Positions 25,989 to 34,689 of a stretch of 64,000 bases of DNA are shown here, piece by piece. The first letter of the stretch is position 1. Every line of letters starts with the position of its first letter. The translations under genes were made by a program, and so were the position numbers. The DNA is from Lachnospiraceae bacterium (GTDB taxonomy: Bacteria > Bacillota > Clostridia > Lachnospirales > Lachnospiraceae), in NCBI GenBank assembly GCA_024699325.1, contig JAILPS010000009.1, positions 62,001 to 126,000 of the forward strand. Direction: 5' to 3'. The notes under the pieces were generated by a model that was not told the DNA's origin, did no database searches, and was given only the letters and a program-made list of their open reading frames with translations.

Positions 25989-27026
25989 ATGAGCTTTATA
26001 GAGACAATCAAAGAACGCGCCAGAGTGGCGAACAAAACAATAGTCTTACCTGAGGGAATGACCAGCAGAACATGGGTTGCAGCGGACAAGATTCTCAAGG
26101 AGAATATCGCTGAGCTTATTATTCTTGCCACACCTGAGATGGTTGATGAATACAGTCAGAGAGTAGATGTTAGCCGTGCAAGGATTATCGATCCTAACAC
26201 ATCACCTGATCTTCCTAAGTATATCGACGAATTCGTTGAGCTTCGTAAGGCCAAGGGTATGACTCCTGAGGAGGCCAAGAGACTTCTCACTTCAGACTTC
26301 ATGTATTTTGCATGTATGATGGTTAAATGCGGTGACGCAGACGGCGTTGTGTCAGGTGCCTGCCATTCAAGTGCCAACACACTCAGACCATCACTTCAGA
26401 TTCTTAAGACTAAGCCGGGCGCTAAGTTAGTATCCGCATTTTTCTTAATGATCGTGCCTAACTGTGAGTACGGTGCTGACGGAACATTTGTATTCTCAGA
26501 CTGCGGTCTCGAGCAGAACCCTACACCTGAGAAGCTGGCTCACATTGCCATTGATTCAGCTGACACATTCAGACTTCTTGTTCAGCAGGAGCCGCTGGTA
26601 GCACTTCTTTCACATTCAACCAAGGGCAGCGCTAAGCACCCTGACGTTGATAAGGTTGTGGAGGCAGTTAAGATTGCACACGAGGTTGCCCCTGATCTCA
26701 AGCTCGACGGCGAGCTTCAGACAGACGCAGCTATCGTTCCTGAGGTTGCCATGTATAAGGCTCCGGGTAGCCCTGTTGCAGGTAAGGCCAATGTTTTGGT
26801 ATTCCCTGACCTCGATGCAGGTAATGTGGGCTATAAGTTAGTTCAGAGACTGGCTAAGGCTGAGGCCTATGGTCCAATCACACAGGGACTTGCAGGTGCT
26901 GTCAACGACCTCTCAAGAGGCTGTAATGCGGACGATATCGTGGGTGTTGTGGCCATAACAGCTGTTCAGGCACAAGCTCTTGATGAAGAGAAGAGAGCAA
27001 TTACCGCAAAAAAGGTAATTTTTTAA
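25989..27026 (+). CDS. pta: Phosphate acetyltransferase
   Basis: Converts acetyl-CoA and phosphate to acetyl-phosphate and CoA, the first step of acetate formation with ATP gain. The 345-residue protein is the short, single-domain clostridial type. Family segments include GDADGVVSGACHSSANT near residue 116 and the C-terminal GPITQGLAGAVNDLSRG near 295. It has its own promoter, and a terminator overlaps its last codons, so it is monocistronic. In many Clostridia ackA (acetate kinase) follows pta; here the next gene is DUF177, so acetate kinase must lie elsewhere if present. Confidence 0.97.
   Translation: MSFIETIKERARVANKTIVLPEGMTSRTWVAADKILKENIAELIILATPEMVDEYSQRVDVSRARIIDPNTSPDLPKYIDEFVELRKAKGMTPEEAKRLLTSDFMYFACMMVKCGDADGVVSGACHSSANTLRPSLQILKTKPGAKLVSAFFLMIVPNCEYGADGTFVFSDCGLEQNPTPEKLAHIAIDSADTFRLLVQQEPLVALLSHSTKGSAKHPDVDKVVEAVKIAHEVAPDLKLDGELQTDAAIVPEVAMYKAPGSPVAGKANVLVFPDLDAGNVGYKLVQRLAKAEAYGPITQGLAGAVNDLSRGCNADDIVGVVAITAVQAQALDEEKRAITAKKVIF
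26999..27024 (+). terminator. Terminator overlapping the 3' end of pta
   Basis: AATTACC (26999-27005) pairs with GGTAATT (27014-27020) followed by TTTT. The hairpin lies inside the last nine codons and the T-tract runs into the stop codon. The stem is AT-rich, so strength is moderate. Confidence 0.6.
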
Positions 27027-27035
27027 AAATCTTTG

Positions 27036-27064
27036 TTGACAAATAAATATTACTTGATTATAAT
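27036..27064 (+). promoter_or_regulatory. Perfect-consensus sigma-A promoter for DUF177-rpmF
   Basis: TTGACA (27036-27041), 17-base spacer, TATAAT (27059-27064). Both hexamers match the consensus completely. It lies between the pta terminator and the DUF177 gene, consistent with strong ribosomal-protein expression. Confidence 0.9.
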
Positions 27065-27107
27065 CTTCTAGGTGTGCGTGGTTTTATCCTGGAAGTAGGA
27101 GTAGACT

Positions 27108-27626
27108 ATGCAGATTAATCTTTCGAAGCTGTTCGAACAGGATGGTTCCCATGAGGAATTGTCAGTTGAGCTTGACGCCACGAGCGTTAGGTTTGGCGCA
27201 GAGGAGTATGATATTTGTGATAAGTCTCCAGTTGAACTTGTCATTAAGCATACTAAGAACCGCCATATCGATGTCTCCGGTACAGTCTCACTTAAGCTTC
27301 GCATGAAGTGTGCGAGATGCTTGGAGGCGGTTGATGAGACATTTGATTTGCAACTGGAGAGTTCGTTTGATGTGAACGGTCAGTCCGAGGAGCTTGAGGA
27401 AACGCCATATGTAAGCGGATACAGCCTAGACGTGGATCTGTTGGTTATGGATGAATTATTCGTCAACATGCCAATAAGCGTCCTTTGCAGTGAAGACTGT
27501 AAGGGATTATGTCCTAAGTGTGGTATCAACTTAAATCATGGTTCATGTGATTGTGACACCACAGTACTTGATCCCCGTATGGCTAAGATTTTAGATATTT
27601 ATAACGCTCATAATAAGGAGGTGTAA
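27108..27626 (+). CDS. yceD: DUF177 (YceD-like) protein
   Basis: A 172-residue member of the DUF177/YceD family, which is linked to 23S rRNA accumulation and is almost always encoded just before rpmF. The middle has a CARCLEAV segment near residue 69, and the C-terminal part carries further cysteines in CKGLCPKCGINLN and SCDCD, likely a small zinc site. Its stop is three bases before the rpmF start, with the rpmF ribosome binding site inside its end. Its molecular mechanism is not established; the family and gene order are clear. Confidence 0.92.
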   Translation: MQINLSKLFEQDGSHEELSVELDATSVRFGAEEYDICDKSPVELVIKHTKNRHIDVSGTVSLKLRMKCARCLEAVDETFDLQLESSFDVNGQSEELEETPYVSGYSLDVDLLVMDELFVNMPISVLCSEDCKGLCPKCGINLNHGSCDCDTTVLDPRMAKILDIYNAHNKEV

Positions 27627-27629
27627 ATC

Positions 27630-27809
27630 ATGTCAATTTGTCCTAAGAATAAAACATCCAAGGCAAGAAGAGATAAGCGTCGTGCTAACTGGAAGATGAC
27701 TGCTCCTAATCTTGTAAAGTGCCCTAAGTGTGGTGAGCTTATGATGCCTCACAGAGTATGCAAGGCTTGTGGCTCTTATAACAAGAAGGAGATTATTCCT
27801 GCTGAATAA
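27630..27809 (+). CDS. rpmF: 50S ribosomal protein L32
   Basis: A 59-residue large-subunit protein, found by reading the sequence after DUF177. It starts at ATG 27630 with an AAGGAGG site 7 bases upstream and ends with TAA at 27807-27809. The N-terminus is basic (MSICPKNKTSKARRDKRR) and the zinc ribbon is complete, with CPKC near residue 31 and CKAC near 44. This four-cysteine form is the zinc-requiring type; zinc-independent paralogues lack these residues. It is co-transcribed with DUF177 and closed by a strong terminator. Confidence 0.97.
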   Translation: MSICPKNKTSKARRDKRRANWKMTAPNLVKCPKCGELMMPHRVCKACGSYNKKEIIPAE

Positions 27810-27821
27810 TGTCGGTAATGA

Positions 27822-27849
27822 GGGCTTTTCCTGAGGGAAAAGCCTTTTT
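27822..27849 (+). terminator. Rho-independent terminator after rpmF
   Basis: GGCTTTTCC (27823-27831) and GGAAAAGCC (27836-27844) form a 9-bp stem around TGAG, followed by TTTTT. plsX starts 20 bases later, so plsX needs read-through or its own weak promoter. Confidence 0.9.
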
Positions 27850-27868
27850 GCGTTAATAGGAGATAATT

Positions 27869-28888
27869 ATGGTTAGAGTAGCGGTAGATGCCATGGGAGG
27901 CGATAACGCTCCAGGCGAGATAGTAAGGGGTGTTGTGGACGCTTTGATAGCGGACACAGATAAGAAGCTTAGCGTTATTTTAGTTGGCCGTGAGGCTGAT
28001 GTGAAGCGCGAGCTTGAGGCGTGCAAGACTGAGAAGAACAGAAGCACATTTGACGAGAGCAGAATCAGAATTGTGCACGCAGACGATGTGATAGAGACAG
28101 GTGATCCGCCTGTTGTGGCCATCAGAAACAAGAAGGAATCATCCATGGTTAAGGCGCTTACCATGGTTAAGGAGGGCGAGGCTGAGGCCTTCGTCTCAAG
28201 CGGCAGCACAGGTGCGGTTTTAGTTGGCGGACAGCTGATTGTTGGAAGACTTAAGGGCGTTCAGAGAACACCTCTTGCGCCAATCATTCCAACACTTAAC
28301 GGCGCAGCACTCTTAATCGACTGCGGTGCCAATGTGGATGCCAAGCCTGAGAACCTTATACAGTATGCCCACATGGGAACTGTGTATATGAAGTACATCA
28401 TGGGCGTTGAGAACCCAAGAGTAGGCATCTTAAACATCGGTGTCGAGGAGGAGAAGGGCAACGCACTTGTTAAGGCTACATATCCTCTGCTCAAGGAGGA
28501 GAAGGGTATCAACTTCATCGGAAGCGTAGAGGCTCAGGGACTGGTAGAGGGAGCTGCAGATGTAATTGTCACAGATGCATTTGCAGGCAATGTCGCTCTT
28601 AAGATGTATGAGGCCACAGGTAAGGCTCTTTTAAAGCTCATGAAGGATGGCTTTAAGTCAAATGTGGGCTCGAAGCTTGGAGCTGCGCTTGCGCTTCCAT
28701 CACTCAAGGGCAAGCTCAAGAAGTTTGACGCCTCACAGTATGGCGGCGCTCCTATGCTTGGACTTAAGGGTCTTGTGGTTAAGAGCCACGGAAGTGCGAA
28801 GGCGAAGGAAATCAGAAACACTCTCATGCAGTGCATAGATTTCTCAGAGCAGAATATTCCTGAGAAGATTTCAGGCGCAATTAGCTGA
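27869..28888 (+). CDS. plsX: Phosphate acyltransferase PlsX
   Basis: Makes acyl-phosphate from acyl-ACP and phosphate, the first step of the PlsX/PlsY route to phosphatidic acid. The 339-residue length is normal. The N-terminus VAVDAMGGDNAPGE is diagnostic, and the FVSSGSTGAVLVGG segment near residue 110 and LIDCGANVDAKPE near 150 are intact. The start follows AGGAG. Its partner plsY is at 49011, and acpP begins 13 bases downstream, so the acyl carrier that feeds it is probably on the same transcript. Confidence 0.97.
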   Translation: MVRVAVDAMGGDNAPGEIVRGVVDALIADTDKKLSVILVGREADVKRELEACKTEKNRSTFDESRIRIVHADDVIETGDPPVVAIRNKKESSMVKALTMVKEGEAEAFVSSGSTGAVLVGGQLIVGRLKGVQRTPLAPIIPTLNGAALLIDCGANVDAKPENLIQYAHMGTVYMKYIMGVENPRVGILNIGVEEEKGNALVKATYPLLKEEKGINFIGSVEAQGLVEGAADVIVTDAFAGNVALKMYEATGKALLKLMKDGFKSNVGSKLGAALALPSLKGKLKKFDASQYGGAPMLGLKGLVVKSHGSAKAKEIRNTLMQCIDFSEQNIPEKISGAIS

Positions 28889-28901
28889 CGCGGAGGTGCG
28901 T

Positions 28902-29132
28902 ATGGAGTTTGAGAAGCTTAAGAATATAATCGCGAAGCGTTTTAATGTGGATGTATCATCCATAACAAGGGATACACAGTTTATCTCTGATTTGGGGGCG
29001 GACAGTTTACAGATGCTTCAGCTAAACATTGACATATGTAAGGAGTTTGATATCGAGCTTGACAGCAGTGTCAACAGCGAGATACTGACTGTTGCTGACG
29101 CATATAACGCCGTAATGGCATTACTTGTATAA
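28902..29132 (+). CDS. acpP: Acyl carrier protein
   Basis: Carries fatty-acyl chains as thioesters on a phosphopantetheine arm. The 76-residue acidic protein has the attachment serine at Ser35 in GADSLQ. The usual motif is GADSLD; Gln in place of Asp/Val after Leu is a mild variant. I start at ATG 28902, six bases after GGAGG; a GTG at 28896 overlaps that site. It lies between plsX and rnc, as in many Firmicutes. It could serve fatty-acid synthesis generally or mainly PlsX; no other fab gene is in the window. Confidence 0.93.
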   Translation: MEFEKLKNIIAKRFNVDVSSITRDTQFISDLGADSLQMLQLNIDICKEFDIELDSSVNSEILTVADAYNAVMALLV

Positions 29133-29134
29133 CC

Positions 29135-29160
29135 AGGGGGCTTAGGCCCCCTATTAGGGT
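29135..29160 (+). terminator. GC-rich hairpin between acpP and rnc, possible weak terminator
   Basis: AGGGGGC (29135-29141) pairs with GCCCCCT (29146-29152) around TTAG, followed by only a short AT-rich run. It may lower read-through into rnc or act as a processing site; the T-tract is poor. Confidence 0.45.
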
Positions 29161-29180
29161 TTATTAATAGGGGAATAGCT

Positions 29181-29879
29181 ATGTTTACATGTACTGAGCT
29201 TGAAAAAGCGATAGGTTACACATTTAAGGACAAGAATCTGTTGGAACTCGCGCTCACACACACATCATTTGCAAATGAGAATCACAACGATAAGTCATTT
29301 CACAATGAGAGGATAGAGTTTTTGGGAGACGCCGTTTTGGAGCTTATCTCCAGCGAGTATTTTTACAACAATATGCCCGGACAGAGCGAGGGAGAGATGA
29401 CGAAGGCGAGAGCCAGCATGGTATGCGAGCCCACGCTTGCTTTCTGTGCCAGAGAGATTGGTCTGGACAGATTCATACGTCTCGGCAAGGGCGAGGAGCT
29501 CACAGGCGGAAGAAACCGCGACAGCATAGTTTCCGACGCATTTGAGTCACTGATTGGCGCAATATATCTGGACAGTGGTTTTTCGGCCGCAAAAGAATTT
29601 GTCTTAAGCTATGTCTTAAACGACATTGAGCATAAGAGGTATTTTTACGACAGCAAAACCATTTTGCAGGAATACATACAGGATAAGCATGTGGAGAATT
29701 TCTCCTATGAACTATTAGAGGAGAGCGGCCCGGACCACGATAAGCGCTTTACAATCGGCGTGATTATTGACGGCAAGCTCTTAGGCAGAGGCACCGGCAG
29801 AACGAAGAAGGCTGCCCAGCAGATGGCTGCCTACAAGACTCTCAAGAAGTTAAATATTACAGGCAACGGGGAAGAATAA
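29181..29879 (+). CDS. rnc: Ribonuclease III
   Basis: Cleaves double-stranded RNA, including rRNA precursors. The 232-residue protein has the signature NERIEFLGDAVLEL at residues 42-55, with catalytic acidic residues in it and in SDAFESLIGA near 120. The C-terminal double-stranded RNA binding domain covers about 155-228 and includes GRTKKAAQQMAA. The start follows AGGGG. The stop TAA is immediately followed by the smc ATG, so rnc and smc are tightly coupled, an order conserved across Firmicutes. Confidence 0.97.
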   Translation: MFTCTELEKAIGYTFKDKNLLELALTHTSFANENHNDKSFHNERIEFLGDAVLELISSEYFYNNMPGQSEGEMTKARASMVCEPTLAFCAREIGLDRFIRLGKGEELTGGRNRDSIVSDAFESLIGAIYLDSGFSAAKEFVLSYVLNDIEHKRYFYDSKTILQEYIQDKHVENFSYELLEESGPDHDKRFTIGVIIDGKLLGRGTGRTKKAAQQMAAYKTLKKLNITGNGEE

Positions 29880-32800
29880 ATGTTTCTTAAAAGTATAGAG
29901 GTGCAGGGGTTTAAATCCTTTGCAAACAAGCTTAATTTTGAATTTCATAACGGCGTTACCTGTATAGTCGGACCTAACGGCTCCGGCAAGAGTAATGTCG
30001 CAGACGCGGTGAGGTGGGTTCTCGGAGAGCAGAGCGCGAAGCAGCTTCGTGGCGCTAATATGCAGGATGTAATCTTCTCCGGCACAGAGCTTAGAAAACC
30101 TCAGGGCTACGCCTACGTCTCAATCACTCTTGACAATGCTGACCGCCAGCTCCCAATCGACTACGAGGAGGTCACGGTAAGCAGAAGAGTCTACCGCTCA
30201 GGCGAGAGCGAATATAAGATTAACGGCGTTATTTCGAGACTTCGCGATATTCAGGAGCTCTTCTACGACACAGGTATAGGCAAGGAGGGCTACTCCATCA
30301 TCGGTCAGGGTCAGATTGACAAGATCTTAAGCAACAAGCCCGACGAGAGACGTGAGCTGTTTGACGAGGCCGTTGGTATCGTCAAGTTTAAGAGAAGAAA
30401 GAAGGAAACTCTCAAAAAGCTCGAGAGCGAGCACGCAAACCTTGTGAGAGTTACCGACATATTGTACGAGCTTGAGAAGCAGGTTGGACCGCTTGGAAGA
30501 CAGGCGGAGAACGCCAAGAAGTATTTAAACCTTAGAGACGAACTTAAGAAGGTGGACAGACAGCTGTTTACCCTGGATTATGATGCCTCAAACAGGGAGT
30601 TGGAGGAGAATCAGAAGAACACAGAGATCGTCACAGGCCACCTTCAGGATGTGGACGCAGAGCAGGTTCAGCTTGAGACACAGTATCAGGAGGTCAACAC
30701 CAAGGTCAGGGAGTATGACACTTCCATCGAGGAGGGCAACGCGAGATTCAACGAGCTGTCCGTAAGCCTTCAGGACAAGGAGGGCAGGATTGCCGTCCTT
30801 AGGGAGCAGATAAATACAGAGAACACCAACGAGCAGCATTTGAACGAGAGACTTAGCGCTTCTAATGAGGAGGAGAATAAATACCTCCAGGAGCAGAAGA
30901 ATCTCCAGAATGATAAGGTTGCAAATGCTGAGCGCGAGCGCACGCTTGCCAACGAGGAGTACGGCGCCACCAACACACTTGCGGCACTTGACATAAGAAT
31001 CGCCAGACATCAGAAGAGCGTTGAGGAGAGCAAGAATAAGCTTATAAACCTCATGAACGAAAAGACAGGCGAGACCAGTAAGTTAAGCCACTATGAGACA
31101 CTTGAGCAGCAGCTTCTCTTAAGACGCGGTGAGATTTCCTCCAGAATAATCAAGCTTAAGAGCGAGAAGGAAGACTTAGACACCGAGCAGGATAGCTTAA
31201 AGAGCAACCAGAAGGAGCTCGCAGAGACTGTCAGCGTCAGAAGAAAGAATTATACTTCTGTTGTGAACGACAGAAGGGATGCACAGACTAAGTATCAGTC
31301 TCTCTTAAATGATGCCCAGAAGTACGAGCAGGAGTATAAGATATCCTCTTCCAGGGCTGAACAGCTTAGAAACCTCGAGGAGAGGTATGAGGGATTTGGC
31401 AACAGCGTCAAGCGAGTCATGGACTATGCGGGTAAGAATGGCCGCGGCATCGAGGGCGTTGTAAGCAATCTTATCAAGGTCGACAAAAAATACGAGACAG
31501 CCATAGAGATAGCTCTTGGCGGCGCGATACAGAATATCGTCACCATCTCAACGGATGTGGCCAAGAAGATGATTGCATACCTTAAGGAGAATAAGTTCGG
31601 AAGAGCAACATTTCTACCTCTGGATGCATATAAGGATGCCACAGTGTTTGCCCAGAAGGAGGCCCTTAAGTCGAAGGGCGTCATAGGCATAGCCAACACT
31701 TTGGTGACCAACGATAAGAAGTATGACAACCTGATATCACATCTCCTCGGAAGAACTCTTGTGGTTGACAATATCGATAACGCCACGGCGATTGCGAAGG
31801 CGAACAGATATCAGATCAGAATTGTGACCCTTGAGGGCGATCTGTTAAGCCCTGGCGGTTCACTCACAGGTGGTACATTTAAGAATACCAGCAACCTCCT
31901 TGGCAGAAAGAACGAGATAGAGGAGCTTGAAAAAACTGCAGCATCTGCTTCTAAGAACCTTAAGGAGACGGTTGCAGCAAGAGACAAGATTAAGAATAAG
32001 TTGGACAGCTTGGAGGCACAGGAGAAGGAGGTCTCTGACGATCTTCAGAAGCTTTTGCTAGACAAGACTGCCATAGATATGCGCCTTAGCGCGGTGTCTG
32101 ACAAGCTTGACAAGGTTATGGTCGAACTGGCGGATGCCACAGGCGAGAGCGCCTCTCTAGAGGGCGAGCTTGGCAAACTTCGCTCACAGAAGGAGCAGGT
32201 TTACTCAAGCCTTGCAAACATTGAGAACGAAAACAGCGATTACGACAAGAATATCTCTGAGGACGAGAGAAAGCTTCAGGAGGAGAAGAACAGCCGCGAG
32301 GAGTTAAATGCGAGCCTGACCTCCGTCAGAATCGAGCTCTCCAAGCTTAAGCAGAAGAAGGATTTCGCCGTTGAAAACGAGCAGCGTGTCGCTGACGAGC
32401 TCGAAAGAATTCGCGCTGAGAAGAGAACCCTTACAGAGAGACTTGGTAAGACCGGCGCCTCAATCGACAGCATTAACGCTCAGATTAACGACTTAAATGC
32501 TGAGCGCGATAAGGAAATGATTGAGAAGGACGAGGTGGCTTTAAGGGTTAAACAGGCAACATTTGACAAGTCACAGATCATGGCTGACCAGACTGAATTC
32601 TTCGCTAAGCAGAAGGATATCTCTGAGAGAAAGAAGGATTTGGAGGTCGAGCTTTTAAGACTTCAGAACAGACATGAGAAGCTAGAGGAGCATCTCGAGG
32701 AGAGAGTCAACTACTTCTGGATAGAGTATGAGATGAGCCCCACGGAGGCGGTTGTCCCTGAGGAGGAGATTACGGCCTCAGCCACAGAGCTTAAGAAGAC

Positions 32801-33443
32801 GGTCACATCTCTTAAGGGAAGCATCAAGGCTCTCGGCAGTGTCAATGTCAACGCCATCGAGGAGTACAAGGAGGTCTCTGAGAGATACGAATTCATGAAG
32901 ACCCAGTACGAGGACCTCACGAAGGCGGAGAAGACGCTCCACGGCATCATAGATGAGCTCGATGAGGGCATGCGCAGGCAGTTTAACGAGCAGTTTGCGA
33001 GAATCCAGGTTGAGTTTGACAAGGTTTTTGCAGAGTTGTTTGGCGGCGGCCACGGTAAGCTGGAGTTGGTTGAGGACGAGGACGTCATAGAGGCGGGCAT
33101 CAGAATCATCTCACAGCCTCCGGGCAAGAAGCTTCAGAACATGATGCAGCTCTCAGGTGGCGAGAAGGCGCTCACCGCGATTGCGCTTCTGTTTGCAATC
33201 CAGAACCTTAAGCCTTCACCGTTCTGTCTGCTTGACGAGATTGAGGCGGCGCTTGACGATTCCAACGTCAGCCGTTTTGCAGGATATCTTCACAAGCTCA
33301 CAGAGCACACACAGTTCATTCTTATCTCTCACAGAAGAGGTACCATGATTATGGCCGACAGACTCTACGGTATAACCATGCAGGAGAAGGGCGTTTCAAC
33401 ACTTGTAAGCGTTAATCTTATAGAGAGTGAGCTGGATAACTAA
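29880..33443 (+). CDS. smc: Chromosome segregation protein SMC
   Basis: A 1187-residue condensin ATPase that organises the chromosome. The N-terminal ATPase half has the Walker A GPNGSGKS at residues 31-38. Two long coiled-coil arms flank a hinge at about 500-690. The C-terminal half has the ABC signature LSGGEKAL at 1091 and Walker B ending in Asp1119-Glu1120 (LLDEIEAALDD). All catalytic elements are present and the length is typical. ScpA and ScpB are not encoded in the window. ftsY follows after 15 bases. Confidence 0.98.
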   Translation: MFLKSIEVQGFKSFANKLNFEFHNGVTCIVGPNGSGKSNVADAVRWVLGEQSAKQLRGANMQDVIFSGTELRKPQGYAYVSITLDNADRQLPIDYEEVTVSRRVYRSGESEYKINGVISRLRDIQELFYDTGIGKEGYSIIGQGQIDKILSNKPDERRELFDEAVGIVKFKRRKKETLKKLESEHANLVRVTDILYELEKQVGPLGRQAENAKKYLNLRDELKKVDRQLFTLDYDASNRELEENQKNTEIVTGHLQDVDAEQVQLETQYQEVNTKVREYDTSIEEGNARFNELSVSLQDKEGRIAVLREQINTENTNEQHLNERLSASNEEENKYLQEQKNLQNDKVANAERERTLANEEYGATNTLAALDIRIARHQKSVEESKNKLINLMNEKTGETSKLSHYETLEQQLLLRRGEISSRIIKLKSEKEDLDTEQDSLKSNQKELAETVSVRRKNYTSVVNDRRDAQTKYQSLLNDAQKYEQEYKISSSRAEQLRNLEERYEGFGNSVKRVMDYAGKNGRGIEGVVSNLIKVDKKYETAIEIALGGAIQNIVTISTDVAKKMIAYLKENKFGRATFLPLDAYKDATVFAQKEALKSKGVIGIANTLVTNDKKYDNLISHLLGRTLVVDNIDNATAIAKANRYQIRIVTLEGDLLSPGGSLTGGTFKNTSNLLGRKNEIEELEKTAASASKNLKETVAARDKIKNKLDSLEAQEKEVSDDLQKLLLDKTAIDMRLSAVSDKLDKVMVELADATGESASLEGELGKLRSQKEQVYSSLANIENENSDYDKNISEDERKLQEEKNSREELNASLTSVRIELSKLKQKKDFAVENEQRVADELERIRAEKRTLTERLGKTGASIDSINAQINDLNAERDKEMIEKDEVALRVKQATFDKSQIMADQTEFFAKQKDISERKKDLEVELLRLQNRHEKLEEHLEERVNYFWIEYEMSPTEAVVPEEEITASATELKKTVTSLKGSIKALGSVNVNAIEEYKEVSERYEFMKTQYEDLTKAEKTLHGIIDELDEGMRRQFNEQFARIQVEFDKVFAELFGGGHGKLELVEDEDVIEAGIRIISQPPGKKLQNMMQLSGGEKALTAIALLFAIQNLKPSPFCLLDEIEAALDDSNVSRFAGYLHKLTEHTQFILISHRRGTMIMADRLYGITMQEKGVSTLVSVNLIESELDN

Positions 33444-33458
33444 TTATTTGGAGTAAAT

Positions 33459-34673
33459 ATGGCAGACAAAAAACAGGGTTTTTTAAAAAGATTATTTGAA
33501 GGAATGGCCAAGACCAGAAACAGTTTGGTCTCAAAACTGGACAATCTGTTTAGCGGCGGCGCAATCGACGACGACTTCTATGAGGAGTTGGAGGAGATAC
33601 TTATCACAGCCGACATTGGCGTCAGGACCACCAACGACATCATAGAGGAACTTCAGGAGAAGGTTAAGGAGGATAAGATTAAGGATCCTGCCATGGTTAA
33701 GGACCTTCTCATGAACAGCATCAAGGAGAAGATGGATTTAGGCGAAAATGCCTATGATTTCGAGGAGAAGAAGTCTGTTCTCCTGGTTATCGGCGTTAAC
33801 GGCGTGGGTAAGACCACATCCATCGGCAAGCTTGCAGGTCAGCTTAAGGCCAAGGGCAAGAGCGTTACTCTTGCGGCAGCTGACACCTTCAGAGCGGGAG
33901 CTATCGAGCAGCTTCAGACATGGGCAGAGCGCTCAGGCGCCAACATTATCGCGCATCAGGAGAACTCTGATCCGGCGGCCGTTATATACGACGCGGTGGC
34001 TTCCGCCAAGTCAAGGAATACGGACGTCTTAATCTGTGACACCGCTGGACGACTTCACAACAAGAAGAACCTCATGGAGGAGCTTAAGAAGATCAACAGA
34101 ATCATCGACAAGGACTATCCTGAGGCGTTTCGCGAGACATTTATCGTGCTTGACGGCACAACGGGCCAGAATGCCCTAAGCCAGGCCAGAGAGTTCATGG
34201 ATGTTGCTCAGATTACAGGTATAATTCTCACGAAAATGGACGGTACAGCCAAGGGCGGTATCGCCGTGGCTATTCAGTCAGAGCTTGGAATCCCTGTAAA
34301 ATACATAGGTGTGGGCGAGCAGATTGACGACCTTCAGAAGTTTGATGCAAAGTCCTATGTCGACGCGCTCTTCACAGAGGTTACCTTCGAGGAAGAGGTG
34401 GAGATTACAGAGCCCGTCGCAGAGCCTGCTATGGAGCCTGCTATGGAGCCAGCAGATACACCTGCAGAGGTTACTCAGACCACAGAGCCGGTTGCCACAG
34501 CAACTACAGAGCCTTCAGAGAGCGCAGAGCTTGTTGATCCTAAGGCAATGTTTGACGTATTCTCTTCTGAATTCTTCAGAAAGGATACAACCTGGGATCT
34601 TCTCACAGAGGTATTTGTTGACGAGGCGACATTTGATATTAAGACATTTGACTTTGACAAATATAGTTTATAA
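33459..34673 (+). CDS. ftsY: Signal recognition particle receptor FtsY with a C-terminal extension
   Basis: Membrane-side SRP receptor GTPase that docks Ffh-ribosome complexes at SecYEG. The 404-residue protein has an N domain at 1-100, P-loop GVNGVGKTT at 112-120, DTAGR at 194-198 and TKMDG at 258-262. The NG domain ends near residue 305, where most FtsY proteins stop. About 99 more residues follow: an acidic Pro/Glu/Thr/Ala-rich linker with EPAMEPAMEP encoded by a 12-bp tandem repeat, then about 45 residues rich in Phe and Asp. Bacterial FtsY usually carries its acidic region at the N-terminus, which is short here. ffh lies 1.8 kb downstream. Confidence 0.95.
   Translation: MADKKQGFLKRLFEGMAKTRNSLVSKLDNLFSGGAIDDDFYEELEEILITADIGVRTTNDIIEELQEKVKEDKIKDPAMVKDLLMNSIKEKMDLGENAYDFEEKKSVLLVIGVNGVGKTTSIGKLAGQLKAKGKSVTLAAADTFRAGAIEQLQTWAERSGANIIAHQENSDPAAVIYDAVASAKSRNTDVLICDTAGRLHNKKNLMEELKKINRIIDKDYPEAFRETFIVLDGTTGQNALSQAREFMDVAQITGIILTKMDGTAKGGIAVAIQSELGIPVKYIGVGEQIDDLQKFDAKSYVDALFTEVTFEEEVEITEPVAEPAMEPAMEPADTPAEVTQTTEPVATATTEPSESAELVDPKAMFDVFSSEFFRKDTTWDLLTEVFVDEATFDIKTFDFDKYSL
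34422..34450. repeat. 12-bp tandem repeat inside ftsY
   Basis: GAGCCTGCTATG occurs twice (34422-34433 and 34434-34445), with a partial third copy. It encodes EPAM repeats of the linker and keeps the frame, so copy number could vary without disrupting the protein. Confidence 0.8.
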
Positions 34674-34689
34674 TACAGGAGGCATATAA

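Noticed and set aside
34374-34670. Frameshift as the origin of the FtsY extension
   Set aside because: The frame is continuous, base composition matches the neighbours and the 12-bp repeat keeps the frame, so no shift is needed to explain it.
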